A stretch of DNA of 64,000 nucleotides from Bin87 sp965261195 (GCA_965261195.1 CBDHDC010000001.1:26704-90703), one strand, 5' to 3'; shown: positions 24,687 to 33,762, counted from the stretch's first letter. Program-made: numbers and translations. Notes: generated from the sequence alone by a model not told the origin.

Positions 24687-24836
24687 TAAACTAAAGCCAA
24701 GGTGAAATGTGCATATCGCTAGACCGCACTGTCGGTGCCCACCCAGTTGGGGCCTAAGGGTGATATGAGTTGCCGTGGAGTCCTTTCGGTCGTCGTCAAG
24801 ACCCCGAAATGCACATCCCACCTTGGTATTGGTTTA
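24687..24836. mobile_element. MITE family 2, core B, copy 2 (150 bp)
   Basis: Matches 18403-18553 over its whole length. It shares its left TA with the family 4 element. Confidence 0.78.
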
Positions 24837-25389
24837 GCTATGCTGGAACCCCGCGGGAAGTCCCGGCCAGAACGCAACCTCAACCCGGATCCCCACGCGC
24901 TGGCCTAATTACCAGAGTCCGAGGAACGATCCCCATCGGTCCAGACCCGCCGGACTCAGCCCGTGTGGAAACGCCGGGTGCAGCCCGAGGATCCCCGCGC
25001 AATGCGTCCCGATCCAGACCTGCCGGACACCGTACCAGGAGCAGGGGGAATCGCCCCTGCGGGGGGTTTTGAGACAGCCGGAAGGGCCAGAACGCCGCCG
25101 GAACGTAATCGACATCAAACCTACTTAAATCATACTCATTTTCTCTAACAACCAGGGGGGGCGTGGGCAGGGGGCGCGCGCCGCCGGAACGAAACGCACA
25201 TCCCCTGAGCACAGGCCCCGAACAAAAAAACCGCAATCCGAACATCCTCTCTAAAATTACATCAGCCGTGCTGGGAAACCCCGGATTCCATGCTCCCGCA
25301 GGGGGGCCGGAATGAAACCAACAACAACTGTGCTTGGAACTACCCCCCTTTGGCCAGCCCCCCCGGCAGGGCATTTCGGCAGTCAGTCC
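24837..25389. other. Intergenic, no gene seen
   Basis: About 550 bases of low-complexity, CCGG-rich sequence. No start codon with a recognisable protein was found. Confidence 0.4.
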
Positions 25390-26285
25390 GGACGGCTTTT
25401 AGAGCATTTTGAGACTGGCCGGGGGCGCCCTCGCTCCACAGACGAGGGCGCCCCCGGCGGGACCATCCTGGCCTGGAGCGCCTGCCAGAATGCCGTCGCG
25501 TCCGCCCTCTCCATCCGGGGCAACTGGAACAACCTGCCGCAGTATCTCAGAGAGTGGTTGTACGACGGCGGCGACCGGGCGCGTCCCTGCCGGACCGAAC
25601 TGGACGTAAATCTCTGCTTCGCGCCGTTGCTCAGGTGGGTCCTTGCGTGGTGGCGGTCCGGCCGGCTGGCGCTGGCGGTTGACCCCACGTTGAAAGGGGA
25701 CGACACCGCCGCTATCGTCATCAGCGTGGTCTACCGGGGTTGCGCGATTCCCGTGGCCTGGCGCATCCTGCGCGCCAACCAGCGCGGGGCTTGGATGGAC
25801 CCGATAGTGGAACTGCTGCAGGCCCTGGCCCCGGCGGTCCCCAGGGAAATGACCGTGGTGGCGCTGTGCGACCGGGGCCTGGCCAGTCCAAAATTGTGGA
25901 AACAGATCCTGGCTCAGAGCCGGCCCCGGCGACGGCCGGGGGCTGGCATCCCTGCATGAGGTATCCGAAAAACGTCACTTTCTGCGCCGAGGGCGGTCGG
26001 CGGCTGCCCGCCCGCGCCTTCGTTTCCCGTCCGGATACCGCGTGGACCGGGAGCGGGACCGCTTTCGGCGCAGCCGCCGCAAAACGCCGTTGCACCCTGC
26101 TGGCGGTCTGGTACGTTGAACAGGAGGAGCCGTGGATCATCCTGACCGGCCTTCCGCCGGACGAAGTTGGGGTGAGTTGGTACGCAATCCGCTTCTGGAT
26201 CGAGTTGGGGTTCAAGGCGATCAAGAGCCTGGGTTGGCAATGGCAAAAGACCCGCAGGACTGACCCGGCGCGGATTTCGCGGCAT
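25390..26285 (+). pseudogene. IS4-family transposase, frameshifted and truncated
   Basis: First frame: SACQNAVASALSIRGNWNNL, LALAVDPTLKGDDTAAIVIS (first Asp) and MTVVALCDRGLASPKLWKQI (second Asp). Around 25905-25945 a short insertion moves the frame; the second frame gives GWHPCMRYPKNVTFCAEGGR, EEPWIILTGLPPDEVGVSWY and FWIELGFKAIKSLGWQWQKT (Glu), then stops matching at RISRHY. Clearly a dead IS4-type element joined to the next fragment. Confidence 0.8.
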
Positions 26286-26868
26286 TACCAGGCTCGTCAA
26301 GTACCTGGGCGACCCGCCCACCTACTACGTGTACACCCTGCAGGGAAACATCACCATCGGCGCCATCGACAGGATCTACAGCCAGTCCAAGTTCCGCGAG
26401 ATGGTGGGCGCGGCCACCAACATCGTGATCCCGAAGGTGGCCGGAGCGGCCTGGGAGAAACGCATCCAGGCGATCCTGAGGCTCGCCGAGGACGTGGATG
26501 TCGGCGATGCCAGCCACCCCGTCCAGGAGACCCGGACCTGGATCATGGACTACCTGATCGAGCGGTACGTCCGGGACGAGGAGGAGAGGGAGAAGGCCGC
26601 CCTCGTCCGGTACCCCTACATGAAGGACGGACTAATCAGGATCTTCCTCGAGGACTTCAGCAAGTGGCTCGACGTGAACTTCGGAAAGAAGCTGGACAGC
26701 CACGAGCTGGCGCGGAAGATGCGGAGGATTGGGGGCGAGCCCGACCACATCAACCTCACCATCGGGGGCGCCCGGACCAGCCGGAACTGCTGGAAACTCC
26801 CGGACAGCTTCCATCCCCCACAGCGGGACCAGGAGGAAAATGAGTCACGGGGAGACGCGCCTGAGTAG
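26286..26868 (+). pseudogene. C-terminal fragment of a replication-type protein (primase-helicase-like?)
   Basis: The frame enters from the IS4 fragment with ITRLVKYLGDPPTYYVYTLQ, AIDRIYSQSKFREMVGAATN, AWEKRIQAILRLAEDVDVGD, TWIMDYLIERYVRDEEERE and KWLDVNFGKKLDSHELARKM, ending RTSRNCWKLPDSF. The order of a middle linker and a winged-helix-like end recalls the C-terminus of phage or plasmid primase-helicases, but I could not confirm the family. About 180 clean codons suggest recent loss of the 5' part. It is followed directly by the AT-rich repeat block A. Confidence 0.45.
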
Positions 26869-26912
26869 CGGGAAGAACCCGGGAAAAACCCCGATCTGAG
26901 CGTGAAAAGAAA

Positions 26913-27171
26913 AAGTGAGTAATAGTACACGCGCGCGAAAATATAAAAACGTTTTTATAAAAAAACTCCATAACTCCGTAACTCCGTAACTCAAATCTGG
27001 GATTTCGTGCTCAAAATAGCCCTTTTTCTGAGTTACGGGGAAGGTCTGCGCCGTAACTACCGCAACTCACCCCTTTATATACGCGAGCAGACAATTTGGC
27101 CTTGAATGAATGAATAAATTCTCCCCTCCCGCGAGCGGGCATTTATATAGGGGAGAAAACCCCGGGAACGG
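26913..27171. repeat. AT-rich regulatory/origin-like block, copy A
   Basis: About 258 bp, roughly 90 percent identical to 37364-37621. It contains the perfect palindrome TATAAAAACGTTTTTATA, direct repeats CTCCGTAACTCCGTAACTC with inverted GAGTTACGG and further CCGTAACT/CCGCAACTC units, a TTTATATACGCG element, and a TTCTCCCCT...AGGGGAGAA dyad. The low GC stands out sharply. Candidates are a replication origin, a partition site or a shared promoter region. Confidence 0.8.
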
Positions 27172-27400
27172 CCAAGCCCCGGGGGAAGCGGCAGAGCCGG
27201 CCGTGGACCCCACGGAGAGAGAGCCGGAGAATACGCCACAGTGGGTTAAACAGACCGCAGGGCCGCAGAAAGGACTGTGAGAGCCACAACGAGCAACAGG
27301 ACGCGCTACGGCGATTCTGGAGCGATGGAGACTCAGGACAGACGGAGACCCAGGACATACTGGGGCGGGAGCGCCCCGGCGTGGAGGAAGTGGAACCAGG

Positions 27401-27598
27401 ATGCAGGAAACCGAGATAACTACCAACGAGTTCAGGGTGGTGGGGCCTCCGGGCTGCGGAAAAACGACCTGGCTGGGAGACCGGGTGGACGAGGTCGTGG
27501 AGGCCACCCGGGCATGCATCCCACGTCCAACCACCGGTCAACGGGCCAACGGGTTGGAGTCGGTCCTGGCCGAAGATACAATCTGGCCAGCCATCTAG
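27401..27598 (+). pseudogene. P-loop ATPase/helicase N-terminal fragment
   Basis: MQETEITTNEFRVVGPPGCG then KTTWLGDRVDEVVEATRA: a Walker A (GPPGCGKT) at the start of a UvrD/AAA-like protein. The frame ends after 65 residues by joining a toxin-antitoxin remnant, so only the ATP-binding start survives. Confidence 0.5.
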
Positions 27599-27610
27599 CC
27601 GGAGACGCTC

Positions 27611-27815
27611 ATGACTGACTGCCCCCTCCAGGACGCCAAGAACAAATTCAGCGCCGTGGTCGACGCCGCCCTGGCTGGCAGTGGACGAGTACGAACGCCT
27701 CTGCCGCTTGGAGAAGGCCAACGCCCCCACGCTGGCGGAGCTGTTGCTGGATATTCCGCAGGACGACCAGGAATTCGAGCGCATTCCCCTGCCGGCCCGG
27801 CCCCTGGACCTGTGA
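27611..27815 (+). pseudogene. Phd/YefM-type antitoxin with internal deletion
   Basis: Starts MTDCPLQDAKNKFSAVVDAA, typical of Phd/YefM antitoxins (strand, then DAKNxFS helix). A deletion after LAG removes about 20 residues and shifts the frame; the end reads AVDEYERLCRLEKANAPTLA, ELLLDIPQDDQEFERI in another frame. Overlaps the toxin GTG start. Pair with the next entry. Confidence 0.65.
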
Positions 27816-28242
27816 CGTTTCTGCTGGACACACCGGCACCCTGTCGGCGCAGCGGAGACAGGACCGGCATCCCGAGGCCGCCCGATGGCTGGCCGCTCAG
27901 CAAACGGCCGACCTGCACCTCAGCGTGGTAACCGTGGCCGAGATTCAGAGGGGCATCGCCCAGCAGGAGCGGAGCAACCCCAGCTTTGCCCTCGAGCTGG
28001 CCGTCTGGCTGTCCAGGGTGCTCACCTGGTACGGCGACCAGATCCTCGCGTTAGATGTGCCCACGGCGCAGCGATGGGGAAGGCTCTCCGCTACCCTGGG
28101 GCACGACGGCGTGGACCTGATGGTCGCCACCACGGCCCTGGAACATGGCCTCACAGTGGTGACCCGCAACGTCAAGGACTTCATTCCTACTGGGGCCAGG
28201 GTATTCAACCCCTTCGGTGGTCAGGAAGCGACTCCGGCATGA
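27812..28242 (+). pseudogene. VapC-like PIN toxin, frameshifted
   Basis: Begins GTG ACG TTT CTG CTG GAC (VTFLLDT, the first PIN Asp), then shifts; the rest in another frame is LSAQRRQDRHPEAARWLAAQ, LSVVTVAEIQRGIAQQERS, LSATLGHDGVDLMVATTALE and HGLTVVTRNVKDFIPTGARV. The later acidic residues and the GLTVVTRNxxDF strand are intact. The frameshift after residue 7 and the broken antitoxin suggest the pair is inactive. The stop overlaps the next small ORF (ATGA). Confidence 0.75.
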
Positions 28243-28409
28243 CAAAGGCCATTGCCCTGACGGCACCGCCGGCCGCCTGGCCGGAGCTGCCCATCCCCCA
28301 GTCCGTGCAGATCATCGCCGTCGACGCCGAGGGCAAACCCACCCTTGACCTGGCGTCGCATTACCCCGGCCCCTCAATCGCCACCCCCGACGAGGCCTAT
28401 AGCATCTGA
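28239..28409 (+). CDS. Small ORF coupled to the toxin remnant
   Basis: 56 residues (MTKAIALTAPPAAWPELPIP, QSVQIIAVDAEGKPTLDLAS). The ATG overlaps the VapC stop as ATGA. Possibly the start of a larger gene or a third gene of the toxin-antitoxin transcript. No family recognised. Confidence 0.3.
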   Translation: MTKAIALTAPPAAWPELPIPQSVQIIAVDAEGKPTLDLASHYPGPSIATPDEAYSI

Positions 28410-28568
28410 GGTAACCTGGATCTTCTGGCCGATCAGAGGATTGAAGCCTGCGCGGTCACTGGACGGGCTATCTATGCTAGGCTCAAAGCAATTACCTACA
28501 GGAGGGCATCGGCAACTGCTCCAGCACCCGCACCACTAAACTCCTCCCACCAATCCTCCGATATGTTC

Positions 28569-28606
28569 ATATTTAGATATATCATTAGTTAAACATTAAG
28601 ATGTCA
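28569..28606 (-). repeat. Iteron-like AT motif, copy 1
   Basis: On the minus strand reads CTTAATGTTTAACTAATG then ATATATCTAAATA. Matches motifs at 31709 and 34461 (consensus AATGTCTAACTxAC...ATATCTAAATG). Confidence 0.6.
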
Positions 28607-28620
28607 ATATAAAGCAGCTA

Positions 28621-28735
28621 GTAGTCAGTCAACCGTGAAATCGCAGTATCCTTGGAACAGCGTAACCCCAGAGTGATTGTCCAACCGGTCTTGCCGGGGC
28701 CACTGAACCCTTTGATTCCAAACATGACTGAGTAC
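28621..28735. mobile_element. MITE family 1 (115 bp), copy b
   Basis: Ends GTAGTCAGTCAACCGTG and ACATGACTGAGTAC between TA at 28619-28620 and 28736-28737. Same length as 15302-15416. Confidence 0.78.
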
Positions 28736-28855
28736 TAGCTGAGCGCGTCTCGCCATATCAAAGAACACAGGATTTTCTCAGGTTACTCGTTGGGCAGACC
28801 CACTCAGGAAGCCGATTCAGCGACCATTGCTGCACTTCAGGTTTGAGGAGCAGCA

Positions 28856-29190
28856 ATGGAGTACCTGGAGGTGAACCGAGTGGAAACTACGGAAGTGATC
28901 CGGCTCTACCGGTCGGGAACGGGAGTTTCCCGGGATACGGAGCGAAAGTCCATCGCGGCAGCGAAGGAGGCGGGGATGGCCTGGAATGAGCCGGTTCCCA
29001 CCGAGGAGCAGTTGAGCAGGCTGGCGGGAATCAGCGAGCCAGCCCCCGGGTCTACTAGATATCCTACGCATCGCTGCAGCGGTTCTTCCTGAGCCGCCGC
29101 CAGTTGCGCTGCAGTCTGAGCACGGTCCGGATGGAAGCGACCGCTCGGGGAGAGGTGGCGGAACTGGACTGCGGCTGTCCGGGCCGGTCA
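28856..29190 (+). pseudogene. IS21 IstA transposase remnant
   Basis: MEYLEVNRVETTEVIRLYRS, then a deleted HTH part, ERKSIAAAKEAGMAWNEPVP and TEEQLSRLAGISEP, typical of an IstA N-terminus; a later frame reads RRQLRCSLSTVRMEATARGE. Only part of the 5' half survives. An IstB remnant is at 44955. Confidence 0.6.
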
Positions 29191-29236
29191 TCAGCGACCA
29201 TCGCATTTCAAATCACCAGATGGTCATCGAAGGCTC

Positions 29237-29385
29237 TAAACCAAAGCCAAGGTGAAATGCGCAGATGGTGAGGGTCAGACGACGGAGCCGGGGCATTCTC
29301 CAAGGACGGATGAAGGGATTCACCGGCGCAACCCAGCTGATCATCATCGCCACTTAAATGTACATCCCACCTTGGCTTTAGTTTA
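29237..29385. mobile_element. MITE family 2, core A, copy 3 (149 bp)
   Basis: Termini TAAACCAAAGCCAAGGTG and CACCTTGGCTTTAGTTTA. Core is the reverse complement of the element at 15417. Confidence 0.78.
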
Positions 29386-29987
29386 GCTACCAAGAGCGTC
29401 TGTCCCCGGACCGGGCCCGGATAGGCCCGAAAGGAGTCACACCCAGGGAGTAACCCGATATTAGGCTGAATCGAGCACAGGATGGACTGATACTCGTGAA
29501 AATTGACAAGGTGCCCCTAGCCGTTAAAAGGCTATGGACAGCCGGGAAACGGCAGGAGAAGTAGTCGTATTCAATCAAATAATCGATTATGAATATTGAT
29601 ACTACTACTACTGTTCGTAGCCGTTTGACAGCCGGGGATAGCCGTCAAACGGCTATGGCTGGCTCCGGTGCTTACGGTCTTGGAGGTGCGGAGACCAAGT
29701 TAGGTCCAGGGATGAATTGGATTCGGGTATGGAGATGGGGTGACAGGAGGATTCTGGGGGCCGGTTCGAGTCGGTTCGACCGTTGACCAGAAGATAGGGG
29801 CTGGTGAGTGGAAATCACAAGCCGGTAGATAGATGGCGCGCAGTTCAGTTCAGTCTTCAGAGCCGACGAGACCCTGCTCGTATGGCCAGCATGACCTTTC
29901 AGGTCGTCCTTATGCAGCGCCCACGCTAACCATGGGCGCTGCATATCGCTATACCGAAGGATATTGGTGGTTACAGGCGGGCAGGCG
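29386..29987. repeat. Non-coding region with dyads downstream of rep-like gene
   Basis: 600 bases without a gene. Contains AGCCGTTAAAAGGCTATGG at about 29519, and a perfect 11-bp dyad AGCCGTTTGAC/GTCAAACGGCT at 29619-29654, again followed by TATGG, plus a CTACTACTACTA run. Repeated AGCCG...GGCTATGG units beside a Rep-like gene suggest an origin or a regulatory RNA. Confidence 0.5.
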
Positions 29988-31193
29988 TCAACCTTCAGCC
30001 GTTGGGGTGTGTTCGTAAGCCGGGGGAATGGTGTCAGCATCAGGCTGGACGGAGTTCTGATCTCCTGCGGGTTGACCGGCTTTGTCATGGCCATTTCCGG
30101 CTCGGATGTCGAGCATGAGATTTAGGCCTGACGTCCGTTCCAGCGCACTTTCGAGGTCTTTGAACATCCGGCGCTCCAGCCATGCAGCGGCCAATCCCGG
30201 GGCTGCGATGATGAAAACATCGCCATCGCGGGCTATACCCACGGTGTTCTTCACCCAAGCTTTAAAAGTGGGCTCTGGCAGTTGTTTCCGGATGTCTTCC
30301 AGCACCAAATCCCACATGGCTTTGGCCTCAGGGTCTGCTTCGGGAGGCTCAATCCAAGCCTGCTCAGGGGTAGGTTCCGGCGGATGCTGTCGGGGCTGGT
30401 CCCCGGCGTAGTCTGGGAGTCGGTTGGCGGTCTGCTGTTCTTTGATTGCTAGGACGTTGGTGATCTGGGCTTCCAGCTCATCGGGGTATTTCCTGTACCA
30501 AGCGATGGCGGTGTTGATGCCCTGCTTCCAGCTCTGGCCGAGATCGGGCCAGTGTTTACGGACCCTGGCGTCGATGTCGTTGGGGGTTGGGGACTGGGAG
30601 GGCACTTGGGCAGGTGGCGCGGCGGTGGTTAGTGGTGGCATTGGACTTTCAGTTGCCGCGTCCGGAGTTTGCGTATCGGCCGGGGTGTAATCCGGACCCG
30701 TTCCCCAGTTGGAGGTGGCTGTCGCGTCGCTGAGTGAGGAGCCGAGCCGGTCCTCGACGAGGTCTTGAATCCGTAGACGGTAGGCTGCGAAGAGCTGTCC
30801 GGTCTCCCTGGAATTCTTCTCACGGGGCTGCCAGCTGTTGAGAATTCCGGACAGCCGGTAGACGTTGGACTGGTTGGGTTCCCCGGGAGCTCCTGGCCGC
30901 TGCTGCACGGAGATCAAGCCGAGGCTGGTCAGGTGTTGGATCGCGACTTTGATGGTGGAGGTTCCGGCAGCGTCGATGGCATCGGCGATGGTTCTATGTG
31001 AGGGCCAGGCGATGCCGTCGGCGTTGGCGTAGCGTGAGATGGCGATGAGGACGGCTCGGGTGGTGATGCTCAGGCGCGGGCCGGTGTTGGTGGCCCAGTT
31101 CACGATGGTGTCCAGGCCGATGGGTATGGTGATGGAACCGGAGGTCGAAAAGTCTTGAGAATTCGGCGCAAATGCGTTAATATTAGTGGGCAT
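29988..31193 (-). CDS. Replication initiator-like protein: winged HTH plus DnaA domain I-like tail
   Basis: 401 residues; ATG with AAAGGAG upstream. Residues about 40-115 form a winged helix-turn-helix as in plasmid and phage Rep proteins (LSITTRAVLIAISRYANADG, IAWPSHRTIADAIDAAGTST, HLTSLGLISVQQRPG). A Pro/Thr-rich linker follows. Residues about 290-366 closely resemble domain I of DnaA: MWDLVLEDIRKQLPEPTFKA, WVKNTV, FIIAAPGLAAAWLERRMF and LNLMLDIRAG; in DnaA this domain binds DnaB helicase and DiaA-type partners. I infer a plasmid-type initiator that recruits helicase. Motif copies at 28.6, 31.7 and 34.5 kb and the dyads at 29.5-29.66 kb are possible binding sites. Confidence 0.65.
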   Translation of the reverse strand: MPTNINAFAPNSQDFSTSGSITIPIGLDTIVNWATNTGPRLSITTRAVLIAISRYANADGIAWPSHRTIADAIDAAGTSTIKVAIQHLTSLGLISVQQRPGAPGEPNQSNVYRLSGILNSWQPREKNSRETGQLFAAYRLRIQDLVEDRLGSSLSDATATSNWGTGPDYTPADTQTPDAATESPMPPLTTAAPPAQVPSQSPTPNDIDARVRKHWPDLGQSWKQGINTAIAWYRKYPDELEAQITNVLAIKEQQTANRLPDYAGDQPRQHPPEPTPEQAWIEPPEADPEAKAMWDLVLEDIRKQLPEPTFKAWVKNTVGIARDGDVFIIAAPGLAAAWLERRMFKDLESALERTSGLNLMLDIRAGNGHDKAGQPAGDQNSVQPDADTIPPAYEHTPTAEG

Positions 31194-31708
31194 GGCAGGC
31201 TCCTTTCTGCTATGCGATGGCTCAGCCGCTGAGAGAGATTTGCGGCGGGGCCCGGCACTTTTCGAGCAGCCTGCCGAGTGGAACCGGTGGGCTGTTCTAC
31301 TTTTATGCCGACATTATGTGATGTGCGGATTATACCAAGTGATGTCGGTGCATGGTAGTCCAATTTACCGTCCTCGGGCCGTTTCCCCTGATAAATTATT
31401 GCTGACAGGGGTCTGACACCCGCCGAATCCGTCCTGCCCCGGCATTTTTGCCGGGTGTCTGGTGTGGCCGGGGGGTGCTTGACCATTGCGCGAGCAGAGT
31501 CTGACCGAGCGTGAGTACACATCCACAGGGTGTCATGGTTCTAATCTCTAATGGGTGAGCTGAAAACCGTTTGCTGGGCCGAAGATGTTCAGGCAAACGT
31601 CCATATAGACGGGAATAGCATTCCACCAGGACCTGTTGGCGATTGCCGGAAGGGCAGACGGTGTGTTGTGGGTATCAGACTATCCAGTCATGACGATCGA
31701 GACACGAT
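31194..31708. other. Intergenic, promoter region of the Rep-like gene
   Basis: About 515 bases with no recognisable protein on either strand. AT content rises towards the right end, where an iteron-like motif occurs. Confidence 0.45.
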
Positions 31709-31742
31709 ATCTTAATGTCTAACTGACGTTATATCTAAATGG
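31709..31742 (+). repeat. Iteron-like AT motif, copy 2
   Basis: CTTAATGTCTAACTGACG followed by TTATATCTAAATGG and then a TATATATAACC dyad. Second copy of the motif at 28569 and 34461. Confidence 0.6.
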
Positions 31743-31758
31743 TTATATATAACCAAGA

Positions 31759-32166
31759 TTAGGATGGGGTCCATGCGGGTGATCCCAGGCAGGCCGTCGA
31801 AGTTGGTGTCTGCGCCGGGATCATGGGCCGCCTCCACCCCAGGCTGATCAGCTGCTCGATGGCCGGCCTCCGCCGCTCGTTCAGGATGCTTTCGCAAGCG
31901 TCGTTAATCAGACGGCGCATTTCGTCGGAGATGGGAACTCCCTTCTCCCTGGCCATCTCTCCGAATCGCCGTCGCTTCGGATCCAACCATACATCAGTCG
32001 GCTTGCCATGGTGTTTTCCCTTTATGGACACTTGTGTGGATTCGATTATCCGTCTCCGGCCCCGGTGGGACTCCAAATAACCGAGGACGGGGCCGAGCCC
32101 CCGGGATCCAGACCACCTCGCCCTGCGGACGCAGGCGTGAAGGAGAATCCCTCGAGAGTTGCACAA
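31759..32166 (-). CDS. Small RHH/Arc-like DNA-binding protein candidate
   Basis: The conserved-looking part is KPTDVWLDPKRRRFGEMARE, KGVPISDEMRRLINDACESI, LNERRRPAIEQLISLGWRR: a strand and two helices as in ribbon-helix-helix proteins. The first about 46 residues look non-coding, so a GTG at 32028 (VSIKGKHHGK) is the more likely start. No strong ribosome binding site is visible for either. Its C-terminus (PTSTACLGSPAWTPS) may be read out of the true frame. Probably a partition or regulatory protein of the plasmid-like segment. Confidence 0.4.
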   Translation of the reverse strand: MCNSRGILLHACVRRARWSGSRGLGPVLGYLESHRGRRRIIESTQVSIKGKHHGKPTDVWLDPKRRRFGEMAREKGVPISDEMRRLINDACESILNERRRPAIEQLISLGWRRPMIPAQTPTSTACLGSPAWTPS

Positions 32167-32193
32167 ACGCGGGCCCCTGCTCTACCATGCTTA

Positions 32194-32403
32194 CATGGCC
32201 GCACAAACACCGGCCATCGGAGTTGAAGACGGGTTCGGGCATTCCATGTCCATGACGTGCAAGCCGAGGAGCATGGGCATTGGCCTCACCGATGAGGGAT
32301 ACAAGGCCTCTGCATCACGAGGGTAGACCGGAAGACAACGCACCAGGACTCCTTCATCCTGCTGGACGACTTCATGAAGCGGGAGCCGAAGCACTTGGTT
32401 TAG
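32194..32403 (+). pseudogene. Small protein gene with a probable frameshift
   Basis: ATG at 32194 gives MAAQTPAIGVEDGFGHSMSM, TCKPRSMGIGLTDEGYKA; in the neighbouring frame the sequence continues plausibly as ITRVDRKTTHQDSFILLDDF, MKREPKHLV-stop, ending 23 bases before the next gene. One indel near 32310 would join them into a protein of about 69 residues upstream of paralogue 2. Confidence 0.35.
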
Positions 32404-32426
32404 CCGCCCTCCGAAGGAGCAGTAAT

Positions 32427-33098
32427 ATGGGTCCAGCGGAACTCTCTCTGATCCAGGGCCCGGGAGAATGGCCCCCCAGGGACTGGCCCGCTTGCCCCGA
32501 CGGGGTTAGGTACCTGGCTGCTCTCCAGGCCTATGACCGGATGATGGCCAACTATCAAGAGTTCATGGACGAGTCGCCGCCCCGGCTGAGCGATGATGCC
32601 TTGGTCGTCATGGGCATGGTGGCATGCGCATGGGAATGCACAAAATATCCTCAAGTCGTTTGCCCCGGTCTGGAAAGCGACCTGCTCGACCTCAGCACCA
32701 CGAAATTCATCAGGGCGCTGAGCGAGGAGATATTCGCATGGCACATTGGGTTGATCATACTGACGGAGAACGGCTTGGACGAGACCCTGGCTGAGTTCGC
32801 CGTTCTGAGTCGCGACCCCGAATGGATGGGGTTGTCGCCGATTCTCCCGAAGCTCGCTGGCATGGATGTGACGGTCACCTGCTACCTACAGGGATATCCG
32901 ATGGTAATAACGGCCATGCTGCCCGAACACATGGACCCCTACGTCCGTACAGTCCTCCAGAACTCCCGGATGCCGGAGGAACAGCGGAACGAAGAGAACT
33001 GGGTACTGGAGCAGGTGCTGCGCTACCACGGGGCAAAGCCCTATTTCATGCGCACGAACTCAGCCAGCGAAATCGGGGCTTTGCTGGATGCGGAGTAA
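32427..33098 (+). CDS. Unknown protein, RDPEW-GL family, paralogue 2
   Basis: 223 residues; ATG after GAAGGAGC. Most divergent of the three paralogues. Shared features: a central helical part (DDALVVMGMVACAWECTKYP), SRDPEWMGLSPILPKLAGMD, and the end VLEQVLRYHGAKPYF (compare VIREVMRWHGATSFAW in paralogue 1). No membrane segment or signal peptide. Function unknown. It lies between the Rep-like gene and the first partition pair. Confidence 0.65.
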   Translation: MGPAELSLIQGPGEWPPRDWPACPDGVRYLAALQAYDRMMANYQEFMDESPPRLSDDALVVMGMVACAWECTKYPQVVCPGLESDLLDLSTTKFIRALSEEIFAWHIGLIILTENGLDETLAEFAVLSRDPEWMGLSPILPKLAGMDVTVTCYLQGYPMVITAMLPEHMDPYVRTVLQNSRMPEEQRNEENWVLEQVLRYHGAKPYFMRTNSASEIGALLDAE

Positions 33099-33480
33099 GC
33101 CGGTGGGTCTGAACCGGCACCGGCGGATGGAGGTACGGTCCGGACGACCGAGCCCGGCATTCCGGTGGACGCTCCCCCAGGACGTGATGACGCGGCCCCT
33201 CGGTTGTTGGCGGAGATTGCCGCCGGGGTTAGCATGGCATGACGGGGCATCATAACTCCTCATCGACGCCAGCAGATTGGGCGCAAACCCGATCACTGCA
33301 AATTCAGCCCAAGGTTTGGCCTGACTACTGCCGATTGAACCGGTGGCCCAGTCCGGCAACTTAGACCGCCTCTCGGATGATAGAAGAGCATCGGCGGCAG
33401 GCCCGCATATCATGGTTGGGGTACTAGCCGTCCCTCAGTTAGGCAGCGGCGTGAGCCTGAGCCTCTCCTCGGATGTGCCG
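33099..33480. other. Intergenic, no gene seen
   Basis: 382 bases between convergent genes. No recognisable protein, and no clear terminator hairpin with a T-tract. Confidence 0.4.
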
Positions 33481-33762
33481 TTAACCCGTCGCAGCCCCCA
33501 AGCCGAGGTTGTGCTCCCTGAGTATCTGGTCCACAGCGGGCTGCAGTGCTCGGATGATAAACTCTCGTTGCGTAACACCCGACAGGGTTGCGGCTAACTT
33601 CAGCTGAGCCGAGAACTCATCCGACATCCTGACACTGACCAGCCGGTAGCTATCGCTATCTGCGTCCACAGTTGGCTTGGGACCAGGGCGAGTGCCCGGT
33701 CCACTTGCGGATTGTCGAGGTGTCTTGTTTCTACTGTCTCTTCGCCTGATGTCCATATTCAT
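33481..33762 (-). CDS. Ribbon-helix-helix partition protein (ParB-like role), pair 1
   Basis: 93 residues. A basic flexible N-terminus (MNMDIRRRDSRNKTPRQSAS) is followed by the RHH core: YRLVSVRMSDEFSAQLKLAA, TLSGVTQREFIIRALQPAVD. The ATG overlaps the stop of the ParA gene by 4 bases, so both are co-translated. In such type Ib partition systems the RHH protein binds the centromere and represses its own operon, and its N-terminus stimulates the ParA ATPase. That role is inferred from the arrangement. Confidence 0.7.
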   Translation of the reverse strand: MNMDIRRRDSRNKTPRQSASGPGTRPGPKPTVDADSDSYRLVSVRMSDEFSAQLKLAATLSGVTQREFIIRALQPAVDQILREHNLGLGAATG

